DNA of 64,000 nt, taken from positions 65,001-129,000 of the forward strand of contig CM055100.1 of the NCBI GenBank assembly GCA_029204225.1. Reading direction: 5' to 3'. This document shows positions 31,641-40,717 of the stretch, one piece after another. Origin of the DNA: Diphasiastrum complanatum (lineage: Eukaryota; Streptophyta; Lycopodiopsida; Lycopodiales; Lycopodiaceae). How positions within the stretch are numbered: the first letter of the stretch is position 1; each line of letters opens with the position of its first letter. A model generated the notes under the pieces. It ran no database searches, was not told the origin of the DNA, and saw only the letters and a list, made by a program, of their open reading frames with translations. A program made the translations under genes and the position numbers.

Positions 31641-32400
31641 TGACAACTGATCCTCTGAAACCCTTTCTATTTTTGGTATTATTCTTTGCCGACCTGGCAG
31701 TAGATAGATCTAAATCACATCTAAACACAATGAATCGGGCAAAGGTTCTTTTTTTGTATTGTTTAGGGTTTTGATAATTATTGGTGTTTTTTGGTGGTTT
31801 TTCTGATGTTTCTGGAAATCTACAGGGAATTAATCTTCGCCCTTAAAACTGAAGGTTCTGTAAACAAAACCGAAGGTGTCGACAACTTGGCGAAGGTTTT
31901 CCGAAAGAGGGTAAAAAGTTTTGAGCTCTGATGATGCTTTTTGCCTCTTTTTGACCAAATTTGACAGATTTGACCGATTTTTGTTATTTTCTCTGATATC
32001 TCAGATCCAAATGGATCTTAAGATTGGTGATATGAATAGCTTGTCCTGTTTAATAATCAGATTAGATTTCAAAAAAGCAAATCCACGCAAATCAAGCAAA
32101 ATCAATCCCAAACTAATCCTAAAATACAGATTTAACACTATTCATGCCACAACAAGATGCCTAATGCAAGCTAACCATCAACCAAACATGCTGCAAACTG
32201 AAAAATTGGCGTAGCTCCCCGGCAACGACGCCAAAATTGTAGTGAATTTCTTTCCTTGCCTAACCTGAGTCCAGGATCTAGTCAATCTAGCATCAAAGAG
32301 ACGAAAATAGTTGTCACGCGTAGGTTCGTTCCCATGAGAGCGATAGTATAGTTCAGATTTCAACATGAATGGAGGATCTAACACTAACATCCATTTTCAC
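31641..32400 (-). other. Leader, primer site and 5' LTR remnant of the minus Tat-like element
   Basis: On the minus strand, TGGCGTCGTTGCCGGGG at 32233-32217 matches the plant tRNA-Asp primer (TGGCGCCGTTGCCGGGG) with one change. LTR sequence ending CTACA at 32238 precedes it. Upstream the LTR can be followed to about 32400, where copia RNase H sequence starts. The leader 31641-32216 has no ORF with recognisable content. Confidence 0.68.
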
Positions 32401-33060
32401 TAAGCATTAACACTACATCCATTAACCCTACTTCCTTTGAATTTGTTTTTTGCTTTGCAGGTCAATCCCATATTTTGGGTGCCTTTCAGGTATTGCAGAA
32501 TTCTCTTTTCCATTTGCCAATGTGCTATGAAGAGAATTGACTCAATGCATAGACATAGAAGGCTGATTGTTAAATACATTAGACTACTGATTAAGTTTTG
32601 GTATGGTATACCTTCCATTTTTTGTCTCTCCTCGTCTGTCGTTGGACAGTCCTACTTCGACAATTTTGCTCCAACTATCATTGGTGTGGCTTTTTTTTTT
32701 GCAGTCTAACATTCGGTACTGCTTCAGCACCTTTTCGGCGTATTCTGATTGACTCAGATGCATCACTCCTCTTTTTCGATCTCTTATGATCTGCAGCCCA
32801 AGACACTTTGTCGCTTCTAATCTGTAGCCCAAGACACTTTGTCATCTCTCCTAGATCTGTGATTTCATAACTTGCAAAAATTTGACTCTTGGTATCATTG
32901 ATCAACATCAAATAATTTTCTACCATTAAAGAGTCATCTACAAAAATTGTTAGAATCACAAAACTTCCTCCTACTCTTTTTATGTAGACATTATAGTCTA
33001 GTTGTGTAGGAACGAAGTCTAGAGACTTCAGAAGGTTGTCGTGACAAAATTTTACAGAAA
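32400..33060 (-). pseudogene. Ty1/copia RT C-terminus and RNase H start
   Basis: Minus-strand blocks: LLKSLDFVPTQLDYNVYIKR, VGGSFVILTIFVDDSLMV (FVDD in place of YVDD), SYEITDLGEMTKCLGLQI, then MHLSQSEYAEKVLKQYRM. IPYQNLISSLMYLT and IAHWQMEKRILQYLKGT follow. A 31-bp tandem duplication at 32789-32850 duplicates CLGLQI and shifts the frame. Stops break the rest. Confidence 0.82.
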
Positions 33061-33522
33061 ATTCAATCTCTATCAATCCTAAAAGTGATGGAGGATGCAC
33101 AAATCAAAGATCTAGATCCAAACTATGAGCTAGATCAAGACTAGTTACCAAAACTAGCAAATTTGGCATTTAACTCCACAATAGGCACATAGATTTCATC
33201 AAATACACTAAAATAAAGTGCAACAAGATTATTAGACCTGTAAACAACTTCAGTACCTTCTAGAGCAAGTAATTAATGCATAAAATCACTCACATCCAAT
33301 AGCTATAACTCGCCACCCAAAGACAATGTTGATAGAAGTGGAAAAACTCGATTTTTCTTCAAATTTTGATGGAGATCTCATCATACATTTATACATTTCA
33401 AGCTCGGATTTGAGCATATTAGGGCACCTCTGAACTTATCATACCCTAACCCTAATATCTACCCTAATAGGTCATTGGATCCACCCTAACTTGGGGTCAA
33501 GATCCCGAGATCCAAAAACAAT
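33061..33522. other. Intergenic flank of the chromovirus
   Basis: No gene or motif supported. It includes ACCCTAACCCTAATATCTACCC near 33452, which is a short run rather than a telomeric array. Confidence 0.5.
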
Positions 33523-33527
33523 GTAAA
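33523..33527. repeat. Target site duplication GTAAA, left copy
   Basis: GTAAA directly precedes the LTR start TGTTACGAG. The same five bases follow the right LTR at 39792-39796. Confidence 0.9.
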
Positions 33528-33885
33528 TGTTACGAGCTCGTAACCAGTGCCGAACCCTAGAGAACACAGATAGGTCAGATACCACAGTCAGGGTCGTGTC
33601 CAGAGTACATGACCAACAGGGCAAGACAGTGTGAGTAGTGTGCCCCAGCACAGTCCATAGCCATGGCGGGCCTAACACAGCCTAGGGACCCTGTCAGCAG
33701 GATAGGGCTCCCAGTTGGGTCCCGACGTGCAGTCGGCCACGTCAGTGCCACGTGGCCGACACTTGGCAGTAGCATGCTACCAGTCCTCACACTGGGCTAG
33801 GAGGGGCTTACTCTATATCAGGGAGTAGGCAAGGTTGGGTGGATCAGTTAGTGTTTGCCCTACTGTGGTGTTAGGATCTATTACA
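33528..33885 (+). repeat. Chromovirus 5' LTR (358 bp)
   Basis: TG...CA ends (TGTTACGAG ... CTATTACA). The first bases contain the perfect 16-bp palindrome GTTACGAGCTCGTAAC (33529-33544). A G-box, CACGTG, lies at 33749-33754 inside GTGCCACGTGGCCGAC. A TATA-like CTATATCA lies near 33811. Followed after one base by the primer site. Confidence 0.95.
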
Positions 33886-33886
33886 C

Positions 33887-33900
33887 TGGTATCAGAGCCA
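33887..33900 (+). promoter_or_regulatory. Primer-binding site, initiator Met tRNA
   Basis: TGGTATCAGAGCCA is an exact 14-base complement of the plant initiator-Met tRNA 3' end and starts one base after the LTR. Confidence 0.95.
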
Positions 33901-34716
33901 TCTCCATCCTAGGGAGTTCAGGAGCAACAGTAGAGAAAGCTATCAGAAGATAGGAAAGATCTCTCAATTTTTCAGAAAAGATTAGAGGAGGAGAATCGCT
34001 GTAGGAACAGCCTTCAAACCCTTGAAATTCACTGAGAATTTACAGTTGTAGGAAGTAGAATTCCTTCTGTAGGTAAATCGCTGGACAGGTAGCAATCTAT
34101 CTCTATTTTCAGGGATCCGATTGAAGTTTTCAAAAAGGAATTTCACTAGAGCTGAGCGGATTCTGGAAAGGAAGGATAGAATAGGTCCATCGCTGTAGAA
34201 ACAGCAAGCTACCTCTGAATTTCCAGAAGAATCTGAGAAATTTTGAGGGGATTCTAGAGCAAATTTCCCTAGCAGGGCCAGCGCTGGACAAGGAAGAGAA
34301 AAGAGTCAAAACTCATTTCTGATTTGCAAGATTTTCAAAGGTTTAGGCATCAACTTTTCTTGCCACAGTTCAGCGAGTAGGCTGCCATCGAAAATCCAGA
34401 TTTTGGAATGGTTTTTTGGCTTCAAACTTGTTTTTTTTTTTGGAGCCCCACGTCTGCAATCAAAGCAATGAGCAACTCTACTCAAGACATCGGAAATCTT
34501 GGTGCTATTTTGGAACCATAAATAGGGATTTTCCGGGACAATAGGTCTGAAATTTTGGGTGGAAGAGCTGAGAGGGTTCCTTTTCGTAATTTCTTTGGAA
34601 GTATAGTCCTCAGAAACAGCTAAGTCATCATTCCTTTTCCTTGTACAGTTGTAAATTAGTCGTTTAGACTTTTTTTTTCCTTCAGAAGTTAAGGTAGCTC
34701 TCTTTCAGTTCCGAAG
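33901..34716 (+). other. Chromovirus untranslated leader
   Basis: 816 bases between primer site and gag ATG, with no ORF of note. It contains several AATCGCTGTAG/CATCGCTGTAG words (about 33993, 34190) and poly-T runs near 34430 and 34670. Confidence 0.75.
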
Positions 34717-36474
34717 ATGACCACTCCTCAGGGACCTGATCAACTCCCGGAGAGAGGCTTCGACGAACTTGAAACAGAAGCCTTGGCTTACAGTAAAGGG
34801 AAGGAACCCATGGAAGTAAAAGAACAGGAACAGTTCGCCGAAGAACTCAACGAACTGGTTACCAAGGAGCAGTTCCTCCAATTGGTAACAGAAGTGGATG
34901 AACTGAAGTTGGCATTAGCCAATTTCAAGTCCAGTGTGGACGACTCGTTCGCTAAACTCAAAAACTTGATTTTGAGTTCCGCGAAAGGAAGCCTTCCCTC
35001 CACTTCTCAGTTATCCCCTTCTCCACTTCCATCAGTTTCGGGTGAGACTTTACGGTCTCACCCCAGTGTTTTTAAAGATTTAAAGCCTCCTACTTTTAAT
35101 GGGGAAGAGAAGGATAGAAATGCAGATATTCTACAAACCTTCCTCAGCAAATGGAAGAACATTCATGCTCTTAAACAGACCCCTGACCATTTGCAAGCAA
35201 TTGATGCCAGTCTTTCCTTAGGGCCTATGGCCTATAAGTGGTGGTTAAATCTCCAGGAGACTGGGCAGACTCCCCGGTCATGGAAAGCTTTTGAAGAAGC
35301 TTTCCTAAGAGAATTTCTACCAGAGAATGAACTTGATAGAGCCTGGGAAGCTTGGGAAAGAACAGTAATGGACAAGTCCCTCATCCAATATATCTCGCAG
35401 TATCGAGAAGCAATTTTAAAGATTAAAAATATGGATGATTATCAGAAAATCAGGGGATTTGCCCGTGGCCTCAAAGATGAATATAAAGTAGAGGTCCAGA
35501 TAAACTCGCCTACTACCCTTGAGCAAGCTCTCAGATATGCTCAAATCTATGATGATTCAGTGGGTAGGAAAAAGGCGAGACAACAACCACTTTCTGAACA
35601 GCCTTCTCAGAAAGACTTTCAATTTAAAAAGAAATTTTTAAAAAGAAAGAAAGAAGACAAATTTAAAGGTGAAGCTCCTCAGAAACGCCCTTCACTCATA
35701 CAGCCCTTAAAACCAGATGATTTTGAGAAAGCCAAACAAGAACGTTTGTGCTTTGTGTGTATGGACAAGGGACACACAGTCAGACAGTGTCCCAAGGGGC
35801 CTTTCACTAAAAAAGATAAGAAAGATAAAAAACAAGTTCATCTTGTTCAGATTGTATGTTTCCCCAGTGACTCGGCAGCTTCCGAGATCAAAGTGTATCA
35901 TGAAGATCATGAACACTGTTGCCAGCTGACCTCTGCAATGCTAGCGAGACCCTTCAGTTTTGGGCCGCATGACCTAGTACGTATGCATGGGAAAGTTGGT
36001 AACCAGTCAGTAAGAGTTATGGTTGATGATGGGGCAACCCATAATTTCATCAACCACACCCTGGTTAAAAAGCTTAAACTACCAGAAGTACCTAGTCAGC
36101 ATAGGTACATAGTTTCATTAGCTAAGGGTGAAGATAGAAAAATATGGGAAACTATGGTAAGTAAGTTAAATCTTGGTATTCAGGGGTACCAAGATGAAAT
36201 AAACTTTCAGATAATGCACCTGGATCGAACAGACATTGTTCTCGAGAGAGATTGGCTCTACAGTTTAGGACCTTCCCTCCACATAAACTATCAGGAGAAC
36301 ACCCTCAGCTTTCAGGATAAAGGCCGAGAGATCCAGTTGCATGGGGAGCATGATGTTCCCAACAGCCCTATGGTCTGCAGTTCAGAGCTCTGTCAGCTAA
36401 TTGGAGACGAAGACCATCAGATATTCCTGAAGTTCCTATTTCCAGTTCTATTCAGCAGAAAATCAGTAAATTAG
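34717..36474 (+). CDS. Chromovirus Gag-protease polyprotein
   Basis: 585 codons from ATG 34717. The N-terminus is acidic and coiled-coil-like (FAEELNELVTKEQFLQLVTE). The capsid/gag domain follows at about residues 110-290 (LKPPTFNGEEKD, MAYKWWLNLQETG, QYISQYREAILKIKNMDDY). Next are a basic stretch, a CCHC zinc knuckle (CFVCMDKGHTVRQCP, residues ~345-360) and the protease (VMVDDGATHNFINHTLVKKL, residues ~437-456). In the protease the usual DSGA is DDGA. The frame ends in a stop only because of an apparent 1-base loss near 36420. RT continues in the original frame from about 36510, after a compensating extra T in the run 36502-36507. Function: virion-like particle shell and polyprotein processing. 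Confidence 0.9.
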   Translation: MTTPQGPDQLPERGFDELETEALAYSKGKEPMEVKEQEQFAEELNELVTKEQFLQLVTEVDELKLALANFKSSVDDSFAKLKNLILSSAKGSLPSTSQLSPSPLPSVSGETLRSHPSVFKDLKPPTFNGEEKDRNADILQTFLSKWKNIHALKQTPDHLQAIDASLSLGPMAYKWWLNLQETGQTPRSWKAFEEAFLREFLPENELDRAWEAWERTVMDKSLIQYISQYREAILKIKNMDDYQKIRGFARGLKDEYKVEVQINSPTTLEQALRYAQIYDDSVGRKKARQQPLSEQPSQKDFQFKKKFLKRKKEDKFKGEAPQKRPSLIQPLKPDDFEKAKQERLCFVCMDKGHTVRQCPKGPFTKKDKKDKKQVHLVQIVCFPSDSAASEIKVYHEDHEHCCQLTSAMLARPFSFGPHDLVRMHGKVGNQSVRVMVDDGATHNFINHTLVKKLKLPEVPSQHRYIVSLAKGEDRKIWETMVSKLNLGIQGYQDEINFQIMHLDRTDIVLERDWLYSLGPSLHINYQENTLSFQDKGREIQLHGEHDVPNSPMVCSSELCQLIGDEDHQIFLKFLFPVLFSRKSVN

Positions 36475-37501
36475 AAACTTTATTGTCTAGATTTAAAGAC
36501 GTTTTTTCCTGAAGATTTACCACATGGTTTACCACCTAGCAGAGAGGTAGATCATGTAATAAACCTAGTACCAGGTACAGCACCTGTTTCTAAACCTCCG
36601 TATCGGGTCAGCCGAACAGAGGATGAAGAAATAACTAGGCAGTTAACAGACTATTTTGGGAAAGGCCAAATTCAGACCAATAGTTCACCATGGGCCTCAC
36701 TAGTCCTATTGGTGAAAAAGAAAGAGGGGTCTATGCATCTTTGCGTAGATTATAGAGCCCTCAATAAAGTCACAATCAAGAATAAATACCCTATGCCTCG
36801 GGCAGACGAGTTGTTTGATCAACTCGACGGGGCTAAGTTTTTCAGTAAAATAGACCTCAGATCGGGATATCATCAAGTCCGTATAAAATCGGAAGATGTC
36901 TCGAAAACAGCTTTTAGGACTCGTCACCGTCATTATGAGTTTAAGGTGATGCCATTTGGGCTCACAAATGCTCCAGCTACCTTTATGACCTTGATGTACA
37001 GTGTCCTCAGACCATACTTGGGTAAGTTTGTAGTCGTATTTCTAGATGACATCCTCGTTTTAACGAGGAAGGAGCATCTAAAACACCTCAGAAAGGTGTT
37101 TCGACTGCTCAGAAAGCATAAGCTCTATGCTAAACAATCCAAGTGTGAATTCTTCGTTGAAGTAGCGTATTTGGGTCACATTATCTCTTCAGATGGGATT
37201 AAAATGGACCCAAATAAGGTTAAAGCCATACTCAGTTGGCTGAGACCTCAGAATATTTTGGAACTTCAGATCTTTCTTGGTCTGGCAGGATATTACAGAC
37301 GATTTGTCAAGGAATATGCTCAGATAGCAGTTCCTATGACAAATCTTCTTAAGGGGAAGGGAAAGGAGTTCATTTGGGAGTCCGCACAGCAGGAGAGCTT
37401 TGATGCTCTCAAAACAGCCTTAGCTACAGCACCAGTTTTAAAAGTCGTCGACCCCAATCAGCCATTTGTGGTCGAAACAGATGCTAGCGACTTTGAAGTG
37501 C
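36475..37501 (+). pseudogene. Chromovirus reverse transcriptase
   Basis: The linker (frame-shifted) holds DVF...[17 protein letters not shown]. The open part 36709-37501 contains [34 protein letters not shown] (first catalytic Asp), [12 protein letters not shown] and the active site [11 protein letters not shown] (FLDD). The connection domain is [19 protein letters not shown]. All RT catalytic residues are present. The end of this frame ([11 protein letters not shown]) is the start of RNase H, where about four bases are missing relative to the usual FAVGAVLTQ, throwing the rest into another frame. Confidence 0.9.
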
Positions 37502-37886
37502 TGTGCTAACTCAGGGTGAACGACTAGTTGCGTTCGAGAGTAAGAAACTCGAGCCAGCTCAGACTAGGTACAGTGCCTATGAAAAGCTATCTAAGACTTG
37601 GAGGCATTATTTGTATGGTGCCAACTTTGAGGTCCTGACAGACCATGAGAGTCTTAGATACCTTTCCAATAAACCTGAGCTTAGAGGTCGGAAAGCTCAT
37701 TGGGCAGAGTTGATGCAAGAGTTTGACATGTCTATCAGATATAGGCGTGGAAAATTCAATACAGTAGCAGATGCCCTTAGCAGAATGCCTATGATAAACG
37801 AGCTGAGTTTTACTCAGATTCGTAATGAGTTACTCGAGTCCTTGAGAGGGAAATGCCAGCATGATGCATTCTTCTCTATTATCTGA
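37502..37886 (+). pseudogene. Chromovirus RNase H
   Basis: Continues after the 4-base loss as [48 protein letters not shown] and KFNTVADALSRMP. The second acid normally comes in YxxxExE/KE(L/M)LA. Here the block is SAYEKLSKTWRH. The DHESL and ADALSR blocks are normal. It ends at an in-frame TGA (37884-37886). The same frame stays open beyond it through an acidic spacer to integrase, so this is a single nonsense change. Confidence 0.88.
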
Positions 37887-38966
37887 AACTCAGTCCAGAA
37901 CAGACAGTTACAAACTCCAGAACCAATTCCCGGGGCTGGTGCCAGTTCATCCAAGAATACGGCAGTTTCCGTTGAGGATGATGATGAGTCCGAGTATACG
38001 TCGTCAGATGACGTTGAGGATTCTGAGCCTGTATTACCCAAGCAAACCCTAGTGGTTGAGGGTCAGTATTCCATTCAGGATGAGTACTTGCTCTATAGAG
38101 ATAGAGTATGTGTCCCCAATTCAGAGGATTATAGGCAGCAGGTCCTATATAAATGTCATGACAATCCTAGTGCGGGACACCCAGGCATACAGAAGACCTA
38201 TGAGCTTCTTCGTAGGCAATTTTTCTGGCCCAATATGAAAAAGGACGTCCACCAGTATGTAACCAATTGCCAGAAATGTCAAGTACATAAAGCAAAGCAT
38301 TTAAAGGCAGGAGGGTTGTTGCATCCCTTAGAAATACCAGTTGGTAAATGGGAGAGTATCTCCATGGATTTTATAGTAGGCATGCCTAAAATCCAAAAGG
38401 GTAATGACGCTATATGGGTCACAGTTGACCGTCTGACCAAAATGGCTCATTTCATTTCGACCAAAACAACCGTTAGAGCTCCAGAGTTAGCGAGGTTGTT
38501 TGTAGATGGGCTATTTAAATTGTACGGTCTACCTTCCGACATAGTCAGCGACCGGGACAGTAAGTTTACTGGGAATTTTTGGAGGGCAGTATTCCATCAT
38601 CTCCATACTGAACTTAATATGAGTACCACCGACCATCCACAGACGGACGGTCAAACAGAAAGGGTAAATCAAGTGCTGGAGGATATGCTTCGTGCATACG
38701 TCAGCAAGAAGCAGACTAATTGGGAGGAGTATCTCTCGATATTAGAGTTTGCTTACAACAGTACCAAACATTCAGCTACGGGATACAGCCCATTTATGCT
38801 GATGTACGGTTTTCAGCCACGCTCACCCACAGCTGTAGGGTTTAAACAAGAAAAAGTTGAAGCAGCCAGAAACTTTTTAGAAGACCTAAACCAGATGATA
38901 GAACATGCTAAGCGTAGCATTAGACAGTCCCAGGATCGAGCCAGACATTATGCAGATCCACACTGA
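37887..38966 (+). pseudogene. Chromovirus integrase
   Basis: After an acidic spacer (SVEDDDESEYTSSDD), the frame gives the HHCC zinc domain (HDNPSAGHPGIQKTY ... CQKCQVHK). The core follows with SMDFIVGMPKIQKGNDAIWV (D), LPSDIVSDRDSKFTG (D) and QTDGQTERVNQVLEDML (E). All DDE residues are present. The first M in the open frame is at 38052. An in-frame TGA at 38964-38966 (CAC TGA CGG) interrupts before the C-terminal domain. A CGA arginine codon would explain it by one CpG transition. Confidence 0.9.
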
Positions 38967-39422
38967 CGGGATGTGCAGTTCTCCACTGGTGAGAAAGTCT
39001 ACTTGAGAGTCCCAGTTGACTCTAAAACTCTCAAATCAGGAGTGTGTGCTAAGTTGTCTCCAAGGTATTGTGGTCCCTTTACCATCAGTAGGAGACTAGG
39101 CGAGGTCACCTATGAACTAGAACTCCCACACAGCAGTAAGGTTTTTCCAGTCTTTCATGTAAGTCAGTTACGAAAAGCCTTAACCAGATCAGACAATCTG
39201 GTAGGGGACAGTGTTCTAGTTCTCCCATTGGATCCTCAACAACCTCCACATGAACCAGAGGAGATTCTTGATAGTAGAGAGACGCAGACTCGTCATACTC
39301 TATACCGAGAATATCTGGTTAAGTGGAATGATCAGCCTGTTGAGAATGCCACTTGGGAAAGAGGCAGCGTCCTTCGCAAGATTTTTCCAGACTTTGTCTT
39401 AGAGGACCAAGACGGTTCTTAA
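38967..39422 (+). pseudogene. Chromovirus integrase C-terminus and chromodomain
   Basis: Same frame as the integrase core. It contains the GPF/Y module (CGPFTISRRLGEVTYELELP, then VFPVFHVSQLRKAL). At about 39252-39402 comes a chromodomain: EPEEILDSRET, YREYLVKWNDQPVENATWE, IFPDFVLED. Two aromatic-cage-type positions (Y/W in YLVKW and TWE) are present. Such domains bind modified histone tails and bias integration to heterochromatin. This frame stops with TAA at 39420-39422, next to the polypurine tract. Confidence 0.92.
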
Positions 39423-39433
39423 GGGGGAGTGAG
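39421..39433 (+). promoter_or_regulatory. Chromovirus polypurine tract
   Basis: AAGGGGGAGTGAG lies directly before the right LTR and overlaps the stop codon of the last ORF by two bases. Confidence 0.9.
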
Positions 39434-39791
39434 TGTTACGAGCTCGTAACCAGTGCCGAATCCTAGAGAACACAGATAGGTCAGATACCACAGTCAGGGT
39501 CGTGTCCAGAGTACATAACCAACAGGGCAAGACAGTATGAGTAGTGTGCCCCAGCACGGTCCATAGCCATGGCGGGCCTAACACAGCCTAGGGACCTTGT
39601 CAGCAGGATAGGGCTCCCAGTTGGGTCCCGACGTGCAGTTGACCACGTCAGTGCCACGTGGCCGACACTTGGCAGTAGCATGCTACCAGTCCTCACACTG
39701 GGCTAGGAGGGGCTTACTCTATATCAGGGAGTAGGCAAGGTTGGGTGGATCAGTTAGTGTTTGCCCTACTGTGGTGTTAGGATCTATTACA
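39434..39791 (+). repeat. Chromovirus 3' LTR (358 bp)
   Basis: Same length as the left LTR with seven differences by eye, all C/T or G/A. The palindrome (39435-39450) and the G-box (39655-39660) are conserved. Ends CTATTACA, followed by GTAAA. Confidence 0.95.
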
Positions 39792-39796
39792 GTAAA
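39792..39796. repeat. Target site duplication GTAAA, right copy
   Basis: Matches 33523-33527 exactly. Confidence 0.9.
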
Positions 39797-39989
39797 GCAT
39801 GCTATTTTTAGATCCTAGAATTTCTCTAGCCTATCCAAACACATTTTGGCCTCATTTCAAAGATGCTATCACAATGTAATATTAGGAATGAAGCCTTGGG
39901 AAAGCATCCTATGCTATTTGGCACGTGTGGCATCTATTTACATGGTCTTCTTGCCAATTACAATGCATGTGACCAAAATTGGTCAAGCT

Positions 39990-40715
39990 AGAATTGTGAA
40001 ATTTCAACATGTCGAGCTTCTTGTACCAAGCTTGTGATGCATGTTTCAGACCATAGATGCATCGATGTAGCCAACATACATACTCTCAATTGTCGGGGTC
40101 TTCGAATCCTTCAGGTTGCTTCATAGAGATTTTTTCCTTTAGATCTTCGTGGAGAAAGGCTATCTTAACATCAATCTTATGAATTTCCAGATTGTGTTGC
40201 GTTGCATTTGCAAGGAGTAGTCGGATGCTTGCCATTTTGACCATTGGTGAGTATGTATCGAAGTAGTCGATGTCATACCTCTGTGTGTAGCCCTTGGTGA
40301 CAAGTCTGGCCTTGTAGTGTCCAATAGTGCCATCTGACTTCATTTTTGTTTTGTAAACCCATGTGCAGTCGACAGTCTTCTTTCCTTCGAGTAGTGGCTT
40401 TAATGTCCATGCTTCATTATGCCTCATTGACTCGATTTCCTCTGACATTGCTTGCTTCCAGAATTCTCTCTCTAGACTCTAGATAGCTTCTTGGTAGGTT
40501 GTCGGTTCTTCAGTGAAGCTGCAGTATTTGACATCTGCATCTTCACTCCGACTTTTCGTCGAGTTTGCTTTCTTTTTTTTTTGGAAATGTGCATGTATGT
40601 TGCACATCGTACATATGACAGATTAGGCTTTTTACATGTCCACATTTCATACGGTGTCTTGTTTTCTAGGGTTGTCGTTGTTGATCTGTTCTGTAGGTAT
40701 ACTGCCTCAGCTCAG
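39990..40715 (-). pseudogene. Ty1/copia fragment: integrase end to RT start, minus strand
   Basis: Read on the minus strand: AEAVYLQNRSTTTTLENKTP and YEMWTCKKPNLSYVR (end of integrase, 40715-40580). A gap with a 363-base open frame, 40448-40086, follows (AWTLKPLLEGKKTVDCTWVY, HYKARLVTKGYTQ, DVKIAFLHEDLKEKI), which is the RT N-terminus. It then continues after a stop as IYGLKHASQAWYKKLD to about 39990. Linker sequence between integrase and RT is shortened. The end lies close to the chromovirus insertion but shows no join with 32400-33060. Confidence 0.8.
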
Positions 40716-40717
40716 AA

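Larger units (their letters stand above)
26680..32400 (-). mobile_element. Non-autonomous Tat-like gypsy element, minus strand
   Basis: Minus-strand order: 5' LTR remnant (32400-32238), tRNA-Asp-type primer site (32233-32217), a leader of about 570 bp, integrase (31640-30766), a 790-bp spacer, a very long decayed post-integrase frame (29979-27053), polypurine tract and 3' LTR start. Gag, protease, RT and RNase H are missing. The leader joins integrase near 31640, after TGGGGACTGGATTATGTTGG. The integrase has no chromodomain. The element is defined by its primer site and polypurine tract. Its LTR outer ends and target duplication are not resolved. Confidence 0.72.
33528..39791 (+). mobile_element. 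Full-length Ty3/gypsy chromovirus
   Basis: LTRs of 358 bp at both ends, perfect 5-bp target duplication, initiator-Met primer site, a single gag-pol layout (gag, protease, RT, RNase H, integrase, chromodomain) and a polypurine tract directly before the right LTR. The C-terminal chromodomain places it with the chromoviruses. By my count the two LTRs differ at seven positions, all transitions, so the insertion is recent. Pol nevertheless has frameshifts and two TGA stops. Confidence 0.95.

Noticed and set aside
34788-35003. Antisense ORF inside chromovirus gag
   Set aside because: A shadow of the well-supported gag frame.
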